Assembly (NCBI RefSeq): GCF_016863095.1
Contig: NZ_BOOF01000053.1
Span: forward strand, 1-64,000
Reading direction: 5' to 3'
DNA: 64,000 nt
Source of the DNA: Microbispora siamensis
GTDB taxonomy: Bacteria; Actinomycetota; Actinomycetes; Streptosporangiales; Streptosporangiaceae
In this document: piece by piece, positions 34,216 through 42,303 of the stretch
How positions within the stretch are numbered: the stretch's first letter is position 1
Layout: the number at the start of each line of letters is the position of its first letter
Program-made: the position numbers and the translations under genes
The notes under the pieces: generated by a model
The model's input: only the letters and a program-made list of their open reading frames with translations
Database searches by the model: none
What the model was told of the DNA's origin: nothing

Positions 34216-34351
34216 CGCGCCCCCCTCCGCCGTGGCCGTGACCGGGATGACGATTCCGGTCACACAGTCGAACGTACGCCGCGGGACGCGGCCGGGCAAG
34301 ACGGAACTCACCGGCCGCGCGTCGGCGTTGTTCCTGCGAGCGCGACGCCTG

Positions 34352-34804
34352 TCAGGCCTCCAGGGAGGCCAGCAGTGACTCCAGGTCGCGCATGAGCCGC
34401 TCGGTGCGGGCCGGGCCGTACGCCGCGAGAATCGCCCGCTGGTGCTCGGCGATGCCCGCCTCCAGGCGGGCGAGCAGGTCGCGGCCCCGGTCGGCGAGGA
34501 AGACCGCGACCTTGCGGCGGTCGGCCGGGTCGTGCCCCCGGTAGACCACCGCGCGTTCCACCAGGCGGTCCACCGCCTTGGTCAGCGTGGGGTGGGGCAT
34601 CAGCGCGGCCTCGGCCAGGTCGCCCATCGAGTGCCCGCGCCCGTCCGCGAGTGCCTGCAGGATGCGCCACTGCTCGACGGTCACGTCCTCGGCGGCGAGT
34701 GCGGCGGCCAGCCCGCGGTTGACGCTGCGCTCGGCCCTGCTCAGCAGGTAGGCGAGTGACGACCCGAGGCCGGTCACCTGTTCGGTCAGGGGATACTCGT
34801 GCAC
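34352..34804 (-). CDS. MarR family transcriptional regulator
   Basis: 150 residues from a GTG at 34804. Winged helix of MarR type: YLLSRAERSVNRGLAAALAA, VTVEQWRILQALADGRGHSM, LAEAALMPHPTLTKAVDRLV (recognition helix) and the wing HDPADRRKVAVFLADRGRDL. Its start overlaps the start of the divergent AmiC-like gene by a few bases, an extremely tight head-to-head arrangement, so it is a good candidate regulator of the amide-use genes at 34.8-38.4 kb. Phenolic or amide ligands are possible; nothing in the sequence decides. Confidence 0.87.
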   Translation of the reverse strand: MHEYPLTEQVTGLGSSLAYLLSRAERSVNRGLAAALAAEDVTVEQWRILQALADGRGHSMGDLAEAALMPHPTLTKAVDRLVERAVVYRGHDPADRRKVAVFLADRGRDLLARLEAGIAEHQRAILAAYGPARTERLMRDLESLLASLEA

Positions 34805-35899
34805 GTGGCCGATCCTGTCACAGTCGTCATCGACCCTCTCGAGGCTCATCTGCTGCGCGCGGACACGCTCCGCGTCGCGCTGGTGGTGCCGGTCTCCGGC
34901 GTGCTCGGCCTGCTCGGGCCGGGAGCGATCAACTGCGCCGTGCTCGCCGCCCGGGAGGTCAACGCCGCGGGGGGAGTGCTGGGCAGGCCGGTCGAACTCG
35001 TGCTCGTGGACGGGGGCCGCGGCCCGGCCGCGGTCGCCGCTGAGGTGCGGGGGCTGGTGCGCTCCGGGGCCGTGCAGGCGGTGGTCGGCACCCACGCCAG
35101 CGACGTGCGCGTGGCGGTCGAACGTGCGCTGGGCGGCTCGGCCCCCTTCGTCTACACCCCGCCGTACGAGGGCGGCGTCCGCCGTCCGGGCGTCTACTAC
35201 CTCGGCGAGCCCGCCTCGCTGCAGGTCGGGCCGGGGATCGACTGGCTGGTCGAGCGCCGGCGGGCCCGGCGCTGGTTCCTGCTCGGCAACGACTACGTCT
35301 GGCCGCGCCTGGTGCACGCCTCGGCCCGCGGGCACCTGCGGGCCCGGTCCGCGACGGTGGTGGGGGAGCGTCTCGTCCCGCCCGGGACCACCGCGATGGA
35401 CCTGCTGCTCGAGCAGTTGGCCGCCGTGCGGCCGGACGCCGTGCTGCTCACTCTCATCGGCAGCGACCTGATCGCCTTCAACCGGGCCTTCGCCGCGAGC
35501 GGTCTCGGCTGCGCGCGGCTGTGCGGCGCGCTGGAGGAGCACGGCCTGCTCGCGACCGGCGGAGACGCGACCGGCGGCCTGTACGCCGCCATGGGCTACT
35601 TCGGCGGCATCGCCACCGACGCCAACCTCGGCCTGGCCGAGCGCTACACCGCGATGTTCGGCCCCGAGGCGCCGCTGCTCAACGGGCACGGGCACGGCTG
35701 TTACGAGGGCGTGCTGATGCTGGCCGCCCTGGCGCGGCGCGCGGGCACGCTGGCGGTGCCGGCCGTCGAGGCGGTCGCCGACGGCACGACGGTCGTCTCC
35801 GGGCGCGGCCCGCTCACGCTGGCCGCGGGCCGGGTGCGCCAGCGGGTGTACGTCGCGCGCGCCGACGGGCTGGACTTCGAGGTCGTCACGTCGGTGTGA
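34799..35899 (+). CDS. AmiC-like amide/amino-acid-binding protein
   Basis: 366 residues from GTG 34799; another GTG at 34805 is equally possible. Periplasmic-binding-protein type I fold without signal peptide or lipobox: family similarity begins LRVALVVPVSGVLGLLGPGA, followed by NAAGGVLGRPVELVLVDGGR, VVGTHASDVRVAVER and NDYVWPRLVHASARGHLRAR. In Pseudomonas the cytosolic AmiC senses short amides and releases AmiR. A cytosolic sensing role is therefore likely here, but no ANTAR partner is present and the MarR gene is the only adjacent regulator. The downstream permease and acetamidase fit amide sensing. Confidence 0.78.
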   Translation: MHVADPVTVVIDPLEAHLLRADTLRVALVVPVSGVLGLLGPGAINCAVLAAREVNAAGGVLGRPVELVLVDGGRGPAAVAAEVRGLVRSGAVQAVVGTHASDVRVAVERALGGSAPFVYTPPYEGGVRRPGVYYLGEPASLQVGPGIDWLVERRRARRWFLLGNDYVWPRLVHASARGHLRARSATVVGERLVPPGTTAMDLLLEQLAAVRPDAVLLTLIGSDLIAFNRAFAASGLGCARLCGALEEHGLLATGGDATGGLYAAMGYFGGIATDANLGLAERYTAMFGPEAPLLNGHGHGCYEGVLMLAALARRAGTLAVPAVEAVADGTTVVSGRGPLTLAAGRVRQRVYVARADGLDFEVVTSV

Positions 35900-36003
35900 C
35901 GAGCGTAAAACTTCCAACAGAAACCTTTTCGTTTTCAAGGATTGCCCCTATCGTACGGCTCTGCCCCCGTGCTTCACGGACCCGTGCTTCAAGGAGCCGA
36001 TCC

Positions 36004-37404
36004 ATGTCCTCCCCTCAACCAGAGGCGCCCGGCGTCGAGCGCTTCGGCTACCAACAGGAGCTGCGGCGCTCGCTGAGCTTCGCCGACCTGCTCATCTACG
36101 GTCTGATCTTCATGGTGCCGATCGCGCCGTTCGGCATCTTCGGCAGCGTCTTCCAGTCGTCCGGCGGGATGGTGGCGCTCGCCTACGTGATCGGCATGGT
36201 CGCGATGGCGTTCACCGCCCTGTCGTACGCCCAGATGGCCCGCGCGTTCCCGATGGCGGGCTCGGTCTACACGTACGCGGGCCGGGGCATCGCCGCCCCG
36301 GTCGGTTTCCTGGCGGGCTGGGTGATCCTGCTCGACTACGTGCTGGTGCCTGCGCTGCTCTACCTCGTGGCGAGCGCCGCCATGACGTCGTTCGTGCCCG
36401 GAGTGCCGATCTGGGTGTGGCTGATCGCCTTCATCGTGCTCAACACGGTGGTCAACTACCTCGGCATCGAGATGACCGCCCGGATGAACAAGATCATGCT
36501 GGTCGCCGAGCTGATCGTGCTGGCGATCTTCCTGGTCGTCGGGATCGTCGCCCTCGCGCAGGGCAAGGGCCACGGCAACGCTCTCAGCCCGCTGTTCGAC
36601 TCCTCGACGTTCTCCTGGCCGCTGGCGTTCGGCGCCGTGTCGGTGGCGGTGCTGTCGTTCCTCGGGTTCGACGGCATCTCGATGCTCGCCGAGGAGAGCC
36701 GCGAGAGCACCCGCCGGCTCGGCCGCTCGATGGTCTTCGCCCTCGCCCTGGCCGGCGCGCTGTTCGTCGTGCAGACCTGGGTGGCGGCGCTGCTCGCCCC
36801 CAACCGCGCCGACCTGCTCGCCAACGGTGACCCCGGGGGCACCGCGTTCTACGACACCGCCGAGTACGCCGGAGGCCACTGGCTGAGCGTGCTGACGGCC
36901 GTCGCCACCGCCGTGGCCTGGGGGTTCGCCAACTCCCTCGTCGCCCAGGCGGCCACCTCCCGCCTGCTGTTCGCGATGGCCCGCGACCGCCAGCTCCCGA
37001 AGTTCCTCGGCAAGGTGCACCCCAAGCACAAGGTGCCGGTCAACGCCACGTTCCTGGTGGCCGGGGTGTCGCTGGTCCTCGGTCTGTTCATGAGCACGCG
37101 CAAGGACGGCATCACGCTGCTCGGCTCGCTGGTCAACTTCGGCGCGATGACCGCGTTCCTCGCCCTGCACGTGTCGGTCGTCGTCCACTACGTCGTCCGC
37201 AACCGCAGCCGTGACTGGTGGCGGCACCTCGTGGCTCCCGCGATCGGCTTCTTGATCCTGCTCTATGTCGTGATCAACGCCAAGGTCGCCGCCCAGGTGC
37301 TCGGATTCGTCTGGCTGGCCATCGGCATCGTGATCCTCGTCGGCTCCTCCCTGATGGGCCGGCGCCCCACCCTGTCCGCCGTCACCCCGGAGGCCAACGA
37401 GTGA
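36004..37404 (+). CDS. APC family permease
   Basis: 466 residues from ATG 36004, with AAGGAG nine bases upstream. About 12 membrane segments of the amino acid-polyamine-organocation family: first helix LLIYGLIFMVPIAPFGIFGS, then YAQMARAFPMAGSVYTYAGR (consensus loop between helices 2 and 3), GFLAGWVILLDYVLVPALLY, FLGFDGISMLAEESRESTRR in the mid-protein loop and ATSRLLFAMARDRQLPKFLG. It probably imports amides or amino-acid-like compounds, because it overlaps the acetamidase gene at GTGA. It sits 104 bases after the AmiC-like gene, so it may have its own promoter. Confidence 0.9.
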   Translation: MSSPQPEAPGVERFGYQQELRRSLSFADLLIYGLIFMVPIAPFGIFGSVFQSSGGMVALAYVIGMVAMAFTALSYAQMARAFPMAGSVYTYAGRGIAAPVGFLAGWVILLDYVLVPALLYLVASAAMTSFVPGVPIWVWLIAFIVLNTVVNYLGIEMTARMNKIMLVAELIVLAIFLVVGIVALAQGKGHGNALSPLFDSSTFSWPLAFGAVSVAVLSFLGFDGISMLAEESRESTRRLGRSMVFALALAGALFVVQTWVAALLAPNRADLLANGDPGGTAFYDTAEYAGGHWLSVLTAVATAVAWGFANSLVAQAATSRLLFAMARDRQLPKFLGKVHPKHKVPVNATFLVAGVSLVLGLFMSTRKDGITLLGSLVNFGAMTAFLALHVSVVVHYVVRNRSRDWWRHLVAPAIGFLILLYVVINAKVAAQVLGFVWLAIGIVILVGSSLMGRRPTLSAVTPEANE

Positions 37405-38411
37405 ACGTCGTGTCCTACCGTCCCGGTCCCGACGACCTGTCCTACACCTTCGGCGGCCGCCCGGCCGTCGAGTCCGTCGCCCCCGGCGCGGTGCTGGAGC
37501 TGTACACCGAGGACTGCTTCGGCGGCCGGGTGCGCGGCACCGCAGACCTGCCGTCGCAGGTCTGCGAGTTCCCGTATCTGAATCCGGTCACCGGGCCGTT
37601 CCACGTCGAGGGGGCCGAGCCCGGCGACACCCTGGCCCTCCACTTCGTCTCCATCGAGCCGGCCCGCGACTGGGCGGTCTCCACGACGTTCCCGCACTTC
37701 GGCGCGCTGACCTCCACGCACACCACCGCGACGCTCCAGCCGCCGCTGGAGGAGGCCGTGTGGATGTACGAGGTGGACGCCGAACGGCGGACCGTGCGCT
37801 ACCGCTCGCGGCGCGGCGACTTCGCCGTCGAGATGCCGCTCGACCCGATGCACGGGACCGTGGGCGTCGCCCCGGCCGCCGCCGAGGCGCGGATGACCAT
37901 CACCCCGGACGCCCACGGCGGCAACATGGACACCCCCGAGCTGCGCGCCGGGGTCACCGTCTACCTGGGCGTCAACGTGCCGGGCGCGCTGTTCGCGATC
38001 GGCGACGGCCACTGCCGCCAGGGCCACGGCGAGGTCTGCGGCACCGCCGTCGAGGCGGCGATGAACACGGTCGTCGCCGTCGAACTGATCAAGGGCGTCG
38101 CCACCCCGTGGCCGCGGCTCGAGGACGACCGCCACATCATGTCGACCGGTTCGGCCCGGCCGCTGGAGGACGCCTACCGGATCAGCCAGCACGACCTCGT
38201 CACCTGGACGGCCTCCCTCACCGGGCTCGACGAGCTGGACGCCTACCAGCTCGTCAGCCAGGGCGGCGAGGCCCCGGTCGGCAACGTCTGCGACACCAAC
38301 TACACGATGGTGGCCAAGCTGCCCAAGGCGTACCTGGGCGACCCGGACGTGTACGGCTCCGCGCACGCCCGCCTGCGCGCCCTCGGCGAGGAGTATCTCT
38401 CCACCCGCTGA
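37401..38411 (+). CDS. Acetamidase/formamidase family protein
   Basis: 336 residues from GTG 37401, overlapping the permease stop. FmdA/AmdA family of zinc-dependent amidases that release ammonia from formamide, acetamide or related short amides. Family segments: GAVLELYTEDCFGGRVRGTA, NPVTGPFHVEGAEPGDTLAL, DAHGGNMDTPELRAGVTVYL, GDGHCRQGHGEVCGTAVEAA (metal-site His and acid residues) and a C-terminal GNVCDTNYTMVAKLPK. Cytosolic, with no signal peptide. It completes an amide unit of sensor, permease and hydrolase. The exact amide preference cannot be read from the sequence. Confidence 0.9.
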   Translation: MNVVSYRPGPDDLSYTFGGRPAVESVAPGAVLELYTEDCFGGRVRGTADLPSQVCEFPYLNPVTGPFHVEGAEPGDTLALHFVSIEPARDWAVSTTFPHFGALTSTHTTATLQPPLEEAVWMYEVDAERRTVRYRSRRGDFAVEMPLDPMHGTVGVAPAAAEARMTITPDAHGGNMDTPELRAGVTVYLGVNVPGALFAIGDGHCRQGHGEVCGTAVEAAMNTVVAVELIKGVATPWPRLEDDRHIMSTGSARPLEDAYRISQHDLVTWTASLTGLDELDAYQLVSQGGEAPVGNVCDTNYTMVAKLPKAYLGDPDVYGSAHARLRALGEEYLSTR

Positions 38412-38512
38412 GGCCCGACCGGCCGTCGTGGCCGGAGCTGTGAAAGTTTCAACGTGCCGGAGCGGGTGGGCCGTCCGCCAACTCCTCGTGCGAAATCTCC
38501 TCACGTTGCCCG

Positions 38513-38541
38513 TTGACACCTGTGAGGTCCGCTCCTACCTT
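38513..38541 (+). promoter_or_regulatory. Sigma70-type promoter of the pectate lyase gene
   Basis: TTGACA at 38513-38518 and TACCTT at 38536-38541 with an exact 17-base spacer, about 70 bases before the GTG start. This fits the consensus of the principal actinomycete sigma factor (HrdB) very well. Confidence 0.75.
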
Positions 38542-38547
38542 TAGGGT

Positions 38548-38582
38548 GTTCGCGAACATGTATGACGTTCACATGTGTGAAC
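38548..38582. promoter_or_regulatory. Two GTTC...GAAC inverted repeats downstream of the promoter
   Basis: GTTCGCGAAC (38548-38557) is a perfect 10-bp palindrome. GTTCAC-atgt-GTGAAC (38567-38582) has perfect 6-bp arms. Both lie just after the -10 element, where a bound repressor would block transcription. The repressor gene is not obvious nearby. Confidence 0.55.
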
Positions 38583-38610
38583 TACATCGTCTCGCAGACG
38601 AGGAGCGAAC

Positions 38611-40311
38611 GTGAGTCTGGAAAGAAGACGGGCGGGCAGCATGCTCGCCCTGACGGCGGCGGCGGCCGTCGCGCTGGCGGGAGGCGTCGCCGGCGCGACG
38701 TCCGCGGCCGCGGCCCCGTCGTCGGGTTCCTTCACCGTGGTCAACGGCGGCAGCGGTCTGTGCCTGGCCGCGCCGAGCGCCTCGGCGGGGACCCAGCTCG
38801 TCCAGCGGGCGTGCGACGGCAGCGCCGGCCAGGTCTGGATCCTGGCCTCGACGAGCGGCGGGGTGACCCTCAAGGCCGGGAGCGGCGGGCTGTGCGCCGG
38901 GGTGCGGGACGCCGGCACCTCGGTCGGCAAGGCGGTGGAGCTGCAGAGCTGCAGCGGCGCGTCCTCCCAGGCCTGGACGCTCACCGAGTCGGGCGCGAGG
39001 TATCGCGTCGTCAACGTCAACAGTGGCAAGTGCCTGAACGTCAAGGACAGCTCCACGAGCGCCGGGGCGCTCGTGCAGCAGAACTCCTGCGACTCGGTCA
39101 CCAGCAAGCAGTGGTCGCTCAACCCCGCGGGCTCCACGCCGAGCCCCACGCCCACGCGCACCCCCACGCCGTCCCCGACACCGTCCTCGACGCCCTCACC
39201 GACTCCCTCACCGACTCCGCCGCCGGGGGGCGCGCTGTACGTCGCGCCGAACGGCAGGGACGGTGCGGCGGGGACGCAGTCGGACCCGACGACTCTCACC
39301 TCGGCGATCACCCGCGTCACGTCGGGCGGGACGATCTACCTGCGCGGCGGCACCTACAACCTCTCGCAGACGGTCGTCATCGCACCGGGCAACAACGGCA
39401 CGGCGAGCGCACGCAAGACCCTGTCCGCCTACCCCGGAGAGACTCCGGTGCTGAACTTCTCGGCGCAGAGCGAGGACCCGGCCAACCGCGGGCTCGCCGT
39501 GAACGGGTCGTACTGGCACGTCTACGGCCTCGTCGTCGAGCGCGCCGGTGACAACGGGATCTTCGTCGGCGGCAGCGACAACATCATCGAGCGCACGGTG
39601 ACGCGGTTCAACCGCGACACCGGGCTGCAACTGTCGCGGATCGCCTCCGACACTCCGCGCGACCAGTGGCCGTCGAACAACCTCATCCTCAGTGCGGAGT
39701 CGCACGACAACGCCGACTCCGACGGCGAGGACGCCGACGGGTTCGCGGCGAAGCTCACCGTCGGCTCCGGCAACGTCTTCCGCTACGCGGTGTCGCACAA
39801 CAACATCGACGACGGCTGGGACCTCTACACCAAGACGGACACCGGTCCCATCGGCCCGGTGACCATCGAGGACTCCCTGTCGTACAACAACGGCACCCTC
39901 ACGGACGGCAGCCAGGCCGGCAACGGCGACCGCAACGGCTACAAGCTCGGCGGAGAGGACATCCCGGTCAACCACATCATCAGGCGCAATATCGCCTACC
40001 ACAACGGCAAGCACGGGTTCACCTACAACCGCAACCTCGGCACGATGTCGATCTCGGACAACGTCGGCATCGACAACACCCAGCGCAACTTCTCGTTCGA
40101 CGGCGGCACCTCGGTGTTCCGGAACAACACCTCGTGCCGTAGCGGCAGCGGGTCAAACGACAAGATCGTCGGCAACGCCGACAGCTCCAACCAGTTCTGG
40201 TCGGGTTCGAACGGGTCCCGGTGCTCCTCCTACACCGGCGCCCTGGGCTGGTCGTACGCCTCGGACGGCCGCCTCGTGGTGACCTTCGGCGGCAGGCCGG
40301 TGACGCCGTAA
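38611..40311 (+). CDS. Secreted pectate lyase (PL9-like) with ricin-type carbohydrate-binding domain
   Basis: 566 residues from GTG 38611. A Sec signal peptide covers about residues 1-35 (LALTAAAAVALAGGVAGATS). Residues ~40-170 form a ricin B/CBM13 beta-trefoil with repeated Q-x-W signatures (GQVWIL, SQAWTL, SKQWSL). A Thr-Pro-Ser linker follows at ~172-208. The rest is a right-handed beta-helix resembling family PL9 pectate lyases: LYVAPNGRDGAAGTQSDPTT, GLVVERAGDNGIFVGGSDNI, AESHDNADSDGEDADGFAAK and NIDDGWDLYTKTDTGP. It should cleave polygalacturonate outside the cell with calcium. A strong promoter and two palindromes precede it. Confidence 0.87.
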   Translation: MSLERRRAGSMLALTAAAAVALAGGVAGATSAAAAPSSGSFTVVNGGSGLCLAAPSASAGTQLVQRACDGSAGQVWILASTSGGVTLKAGSGGLCAGVRDAGTSVGKAVELQSCSGASSQAWTLTESGARYRVVNVNSGKCLNVKDSSTSAGALVQQNSCDSVTSKQWSLNPAGSTPSPTPTRTPTPSPTPSSTPSPTPSPTPPPGGALYVAPNGRDGAAGTQSDPTTLTSAITRVTSGGTIYLRGGTYNLSQTVVIAPGNNGTASARKTLSAYPGETPVLNFSAQSEDPANRGLAVNGSYWHVYGLVVERAGDNGIFVGGSDNIIERTVTRFNRDTGLQLSRIASDTPRDQWPSNNLILSAESHDNADSDGEDADGFAAKLTVGSGNVFRYAVSHNNIDDGWDLYTKTDTGPIGPVTIEDSLSYNNGTLTDGSQAGNGDRNGYKLGGEDIPVNHIIRRNIAYHNGKHGFTYNRNLGTMSISDNVGIDNTQRNFSFDGGTSVFRNNTSCRSGSGSNDKIVGNADSSNQFWSGSNGSRCSSYTGALGWSYASDGRLVVTFGGRPVTP

Positions 40312-40343
40312 CAGACGGGCATGAGAGCGTCCGGGCCGCCCGT

Positions 40344-40949
40344 TCACAGCCAGCCGTTGTGGCGGGCGACCCGGACGGCCTCCATGCGGTTGCGGGTGCC
40401 GGTCTTGGTGATGCACGCCGACAGGTGGTTGCGTACGGTGCTCTCCGACAGGTAGAGGCGGCGGGAGATGTCGGCGGCGGTGGAGCCGTCGGCGGCGGCG
40501 GCGAGCACCTCGCGCTCGCGCGGCGTCAGCGGGTTCGGCCCGGCGCTCAGGGCGGCCGTGGCCAGGGCGGGGTCGACCACGACCTCGCCCGCGAGCACGC
40601 GCCTGATCGCCTGTGCGAGTTCGCCGACGGGCCGGTCCTTGACCACGAAGCCGCGCGCGCCCGCGTCCAGCGCCCGGCGCAGGTAACCGGGCCGCCCGAA
40701 CGTCGTGACGATGACCACCACGCACTCCGGGAGGGCGGCCCGCAGGTCCGCGGTCGCGTCGAGCCCGCTGCCGCCGGGCATCTCGATGTCGAGCAGGGCC
40801 ACGTCGGGCCTGGCCCGCAGTGCGGCGGGAACGACCTCGCCCGCCGACGCGACCTGCGCGACGACCTCGAAGTCGTCCTCCAGGTCGAGCAGCACGGTGA
40901 GCGCGTCGCGCATCATCGTCTGGTCCTCGGCGATCAGCACGCGGGTCAC
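40344..40949 (-). CDS. NarL/LuxR-family response regulator
   Basis: 201 residues from a GTG at 40949. Receiver domain first: VLIAEDQTMMRDALTVLLDL with the acidic pair, phosphoacceptor Asp in ALLDIEMPGGSG near residue 54, Thr in VIVTTFGRPGY and Lys in GFVVKDRP. The LuxR helix-turn-helix at the end reads LTPREREVLAAAADGSTAAD, ISRRLYLSESTVRNHLSACI. It is the DesR-like partner of the sensor kinase immediately upstream, with a four-base overlap. Target genes are not known; the neighbouring pectate lyase is convergent and need not be controlled by it. Confidence 0.92.
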   Translation of the reverse strand: MTRVLIAEDQTMMRDALTVLLDLEDDFEVVAQVASAGEVVPAALRARPDVALLDIEMPGGSGLDATADLRAALPECVVVIVTTFGRPGYLRRALDAGARGFVVKDRPVGELAQAIRRVLAGEVVVDPALATAALSAGPNPLTPREREVLAAAADGSTAADISRRLYLSESTVRNHLSACITKTGTRNRMEAVRVARHNGWL

Positions 40950-42154
40950 AGGCCGTCCTTCCGATCGTCGTCGTCCACGCCCGCGTGCGGGATCTCGGCC
41001 GTGAGGACGAACCCCCGCGGCAGGCGGGAGGCGGTCAGCCGCCCGCCCGCGGCGGCCAGGCGCTCGCGCAGCCCGCGCAGGCCGCTGCCGTCCTCCTCGC
41101 CGACGGCACCGCCTGTGCCGTCGTCGCTGATCTCGACCAGCACCGGGTCGCGGTCGCGGCGCAGCGTGATGACGCAGCGCCGGGCGCCGGAGTGCCGCAC
41201 GACGTTCGTGATCCCCTCCCGGACGACCCAGCTCAGCAGCATGTCGGTCTCCCGCGTCAGCGCGGGCCCCGACTCCTTCACCACGCAGTCGACGCCGGCC
41301 GTGGCCAGGGCCGCCCGGGCGCTGTCGAGTTCGAAGGCGAGGCTCGCGTCCCGGTAACCCGTGACCGCCTCGCGCACCTCGGTCAGCGCCTGCCGCCCGA
41401 TGGCCTCGATGTCCGCGGCGTGCCGCACGGCTGCGTCCGTGTCGCGCGGGGCGAGCCGGCGTACGGCCTCGGCCTTGACGACCACCATCGAGAGCGTGTG
41501 CCCGAGCAGGTCGTGCAGGTCGCGCGAGAAGCGCAGGCGCTCGGCCGAGACGGCGGCGACGGCCAGCTTCTCCCTGGTCCGGCGGAGTTCCTCGATCACC
41601 TCGGCCATCCGGCGGAAGCCGTACGTGGTGATCCCGGCGAACAGGGTGGTCAGGGCGGTGCCCCACAGGGCGTCGCCGAACGACCTGCCGCCCACGGGGA
41701 CGATCGCGGCGAGCGCGGCCGTGACGGCGACGAGCGGGGGCGCCGCGCGGACCGGGAGCACGATCGCCACGGCCACGGCGAGCAGGGAGAACAGCGTCTG
41801 CCATCCGTCCGTTCTGTAGACCAGGGCCGCCGTGAGCGTGATCGCCGCGAGCAGCGCGACGAACGCCACCGGCAGGGGTCGTACGCCAGGGCCGGAGCGG
41901 GCGCCGGTCACCACGGCTCCCGCGAACGAGACCCCCGCCGCGGCCACCAGGCTCCAGGCGGGCCAGGCCGGCACGGCCGACGCCGCGGCGGCGGCCGGCG
42001 CCAGCAGCAGGAGGACGGTCAGCCCCAGCGCCGACGCGAGCAGCCGGGCCGGAAGCCACGACGGCAGGCGCGGCCGGAAACGGCCCGGCCGGGCGGCATC
42101 GGGCTCGCACCCGTCCGCCCACGTCCGCTCCGCCGCCTCTGCCATGGCCGTCAT
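40946..42154 (-). CDS. DesK-like sensor histidine kinase
   Basis: 402 residues from ATG 42154; a second ATG three codons later is equally good and the ribosome site is weak. About five or six membrane segments cover residues 40-190 (LLASALGLTVLLLLAPAAAA, AFVALLAAITLTAALVY, LFSLLAVAVAIVLPVRA). A short coiled helix leads to the HisKA_3 domain with phospho-His in RFSRDLHDLLGHTLSMVVVK. The HATPase has REGITNVVRHSGARRC, VEISDDGTGG and GSGLRGLRERLAAAGG. No periplasmic sensor domain is present, so it probably senses membrane state or acts within the bilayer. It overlaps its response regulator gene by four bases. Confidence 0.9.
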   Translation of the reverse strand: MTAMAEAAERTWADGCEPDAARPGRFRPRLPSWLPARLLASALGLTVLLLLAPAAAAASAVPAWPAWSLVAAAGVSFAGAVVTGARSGPGVRPLPVAFVALLAAITLTAALVYRTDGWQTLFSLLAVAVAIVLPVRAAPPLVAVTAALAAIVPVGGRSFGDALWGTALTTLFAGITTYGFRRMAEVIEELRRTREKLAVAAVSAERLRFSRDLHDLLGHTLSMVVVKAEAVRRLAPRDTDAAVRHAADIEAIGRQALTEVREAVTGYRDASLAFELDSARAALATAGVDCVVKESGPALTRETDMLLSWVVREGITNVVRHSGARRCVITLRRDRDPVLVEISDDGTGGAVGEEDGSGLRGLRERLAAAGGRLTASRLPRGFVLTAEIPHAGVDDDDRKDGL

Positions 42155-42303
42155 TATCGTCGGCTTCCGGCCGGGACGGGCAGGGCGGGATGTCACCTCG
42201 CGGGCAGTACGAATCACCCGGGTCTTCGGTCCCACGGAGCCGGGACCTCCGCACCTGGAGAGGTCTCCGAGGCCGCAGCAGCCTGACGTGGGGGGTGCCT
42301 GCG

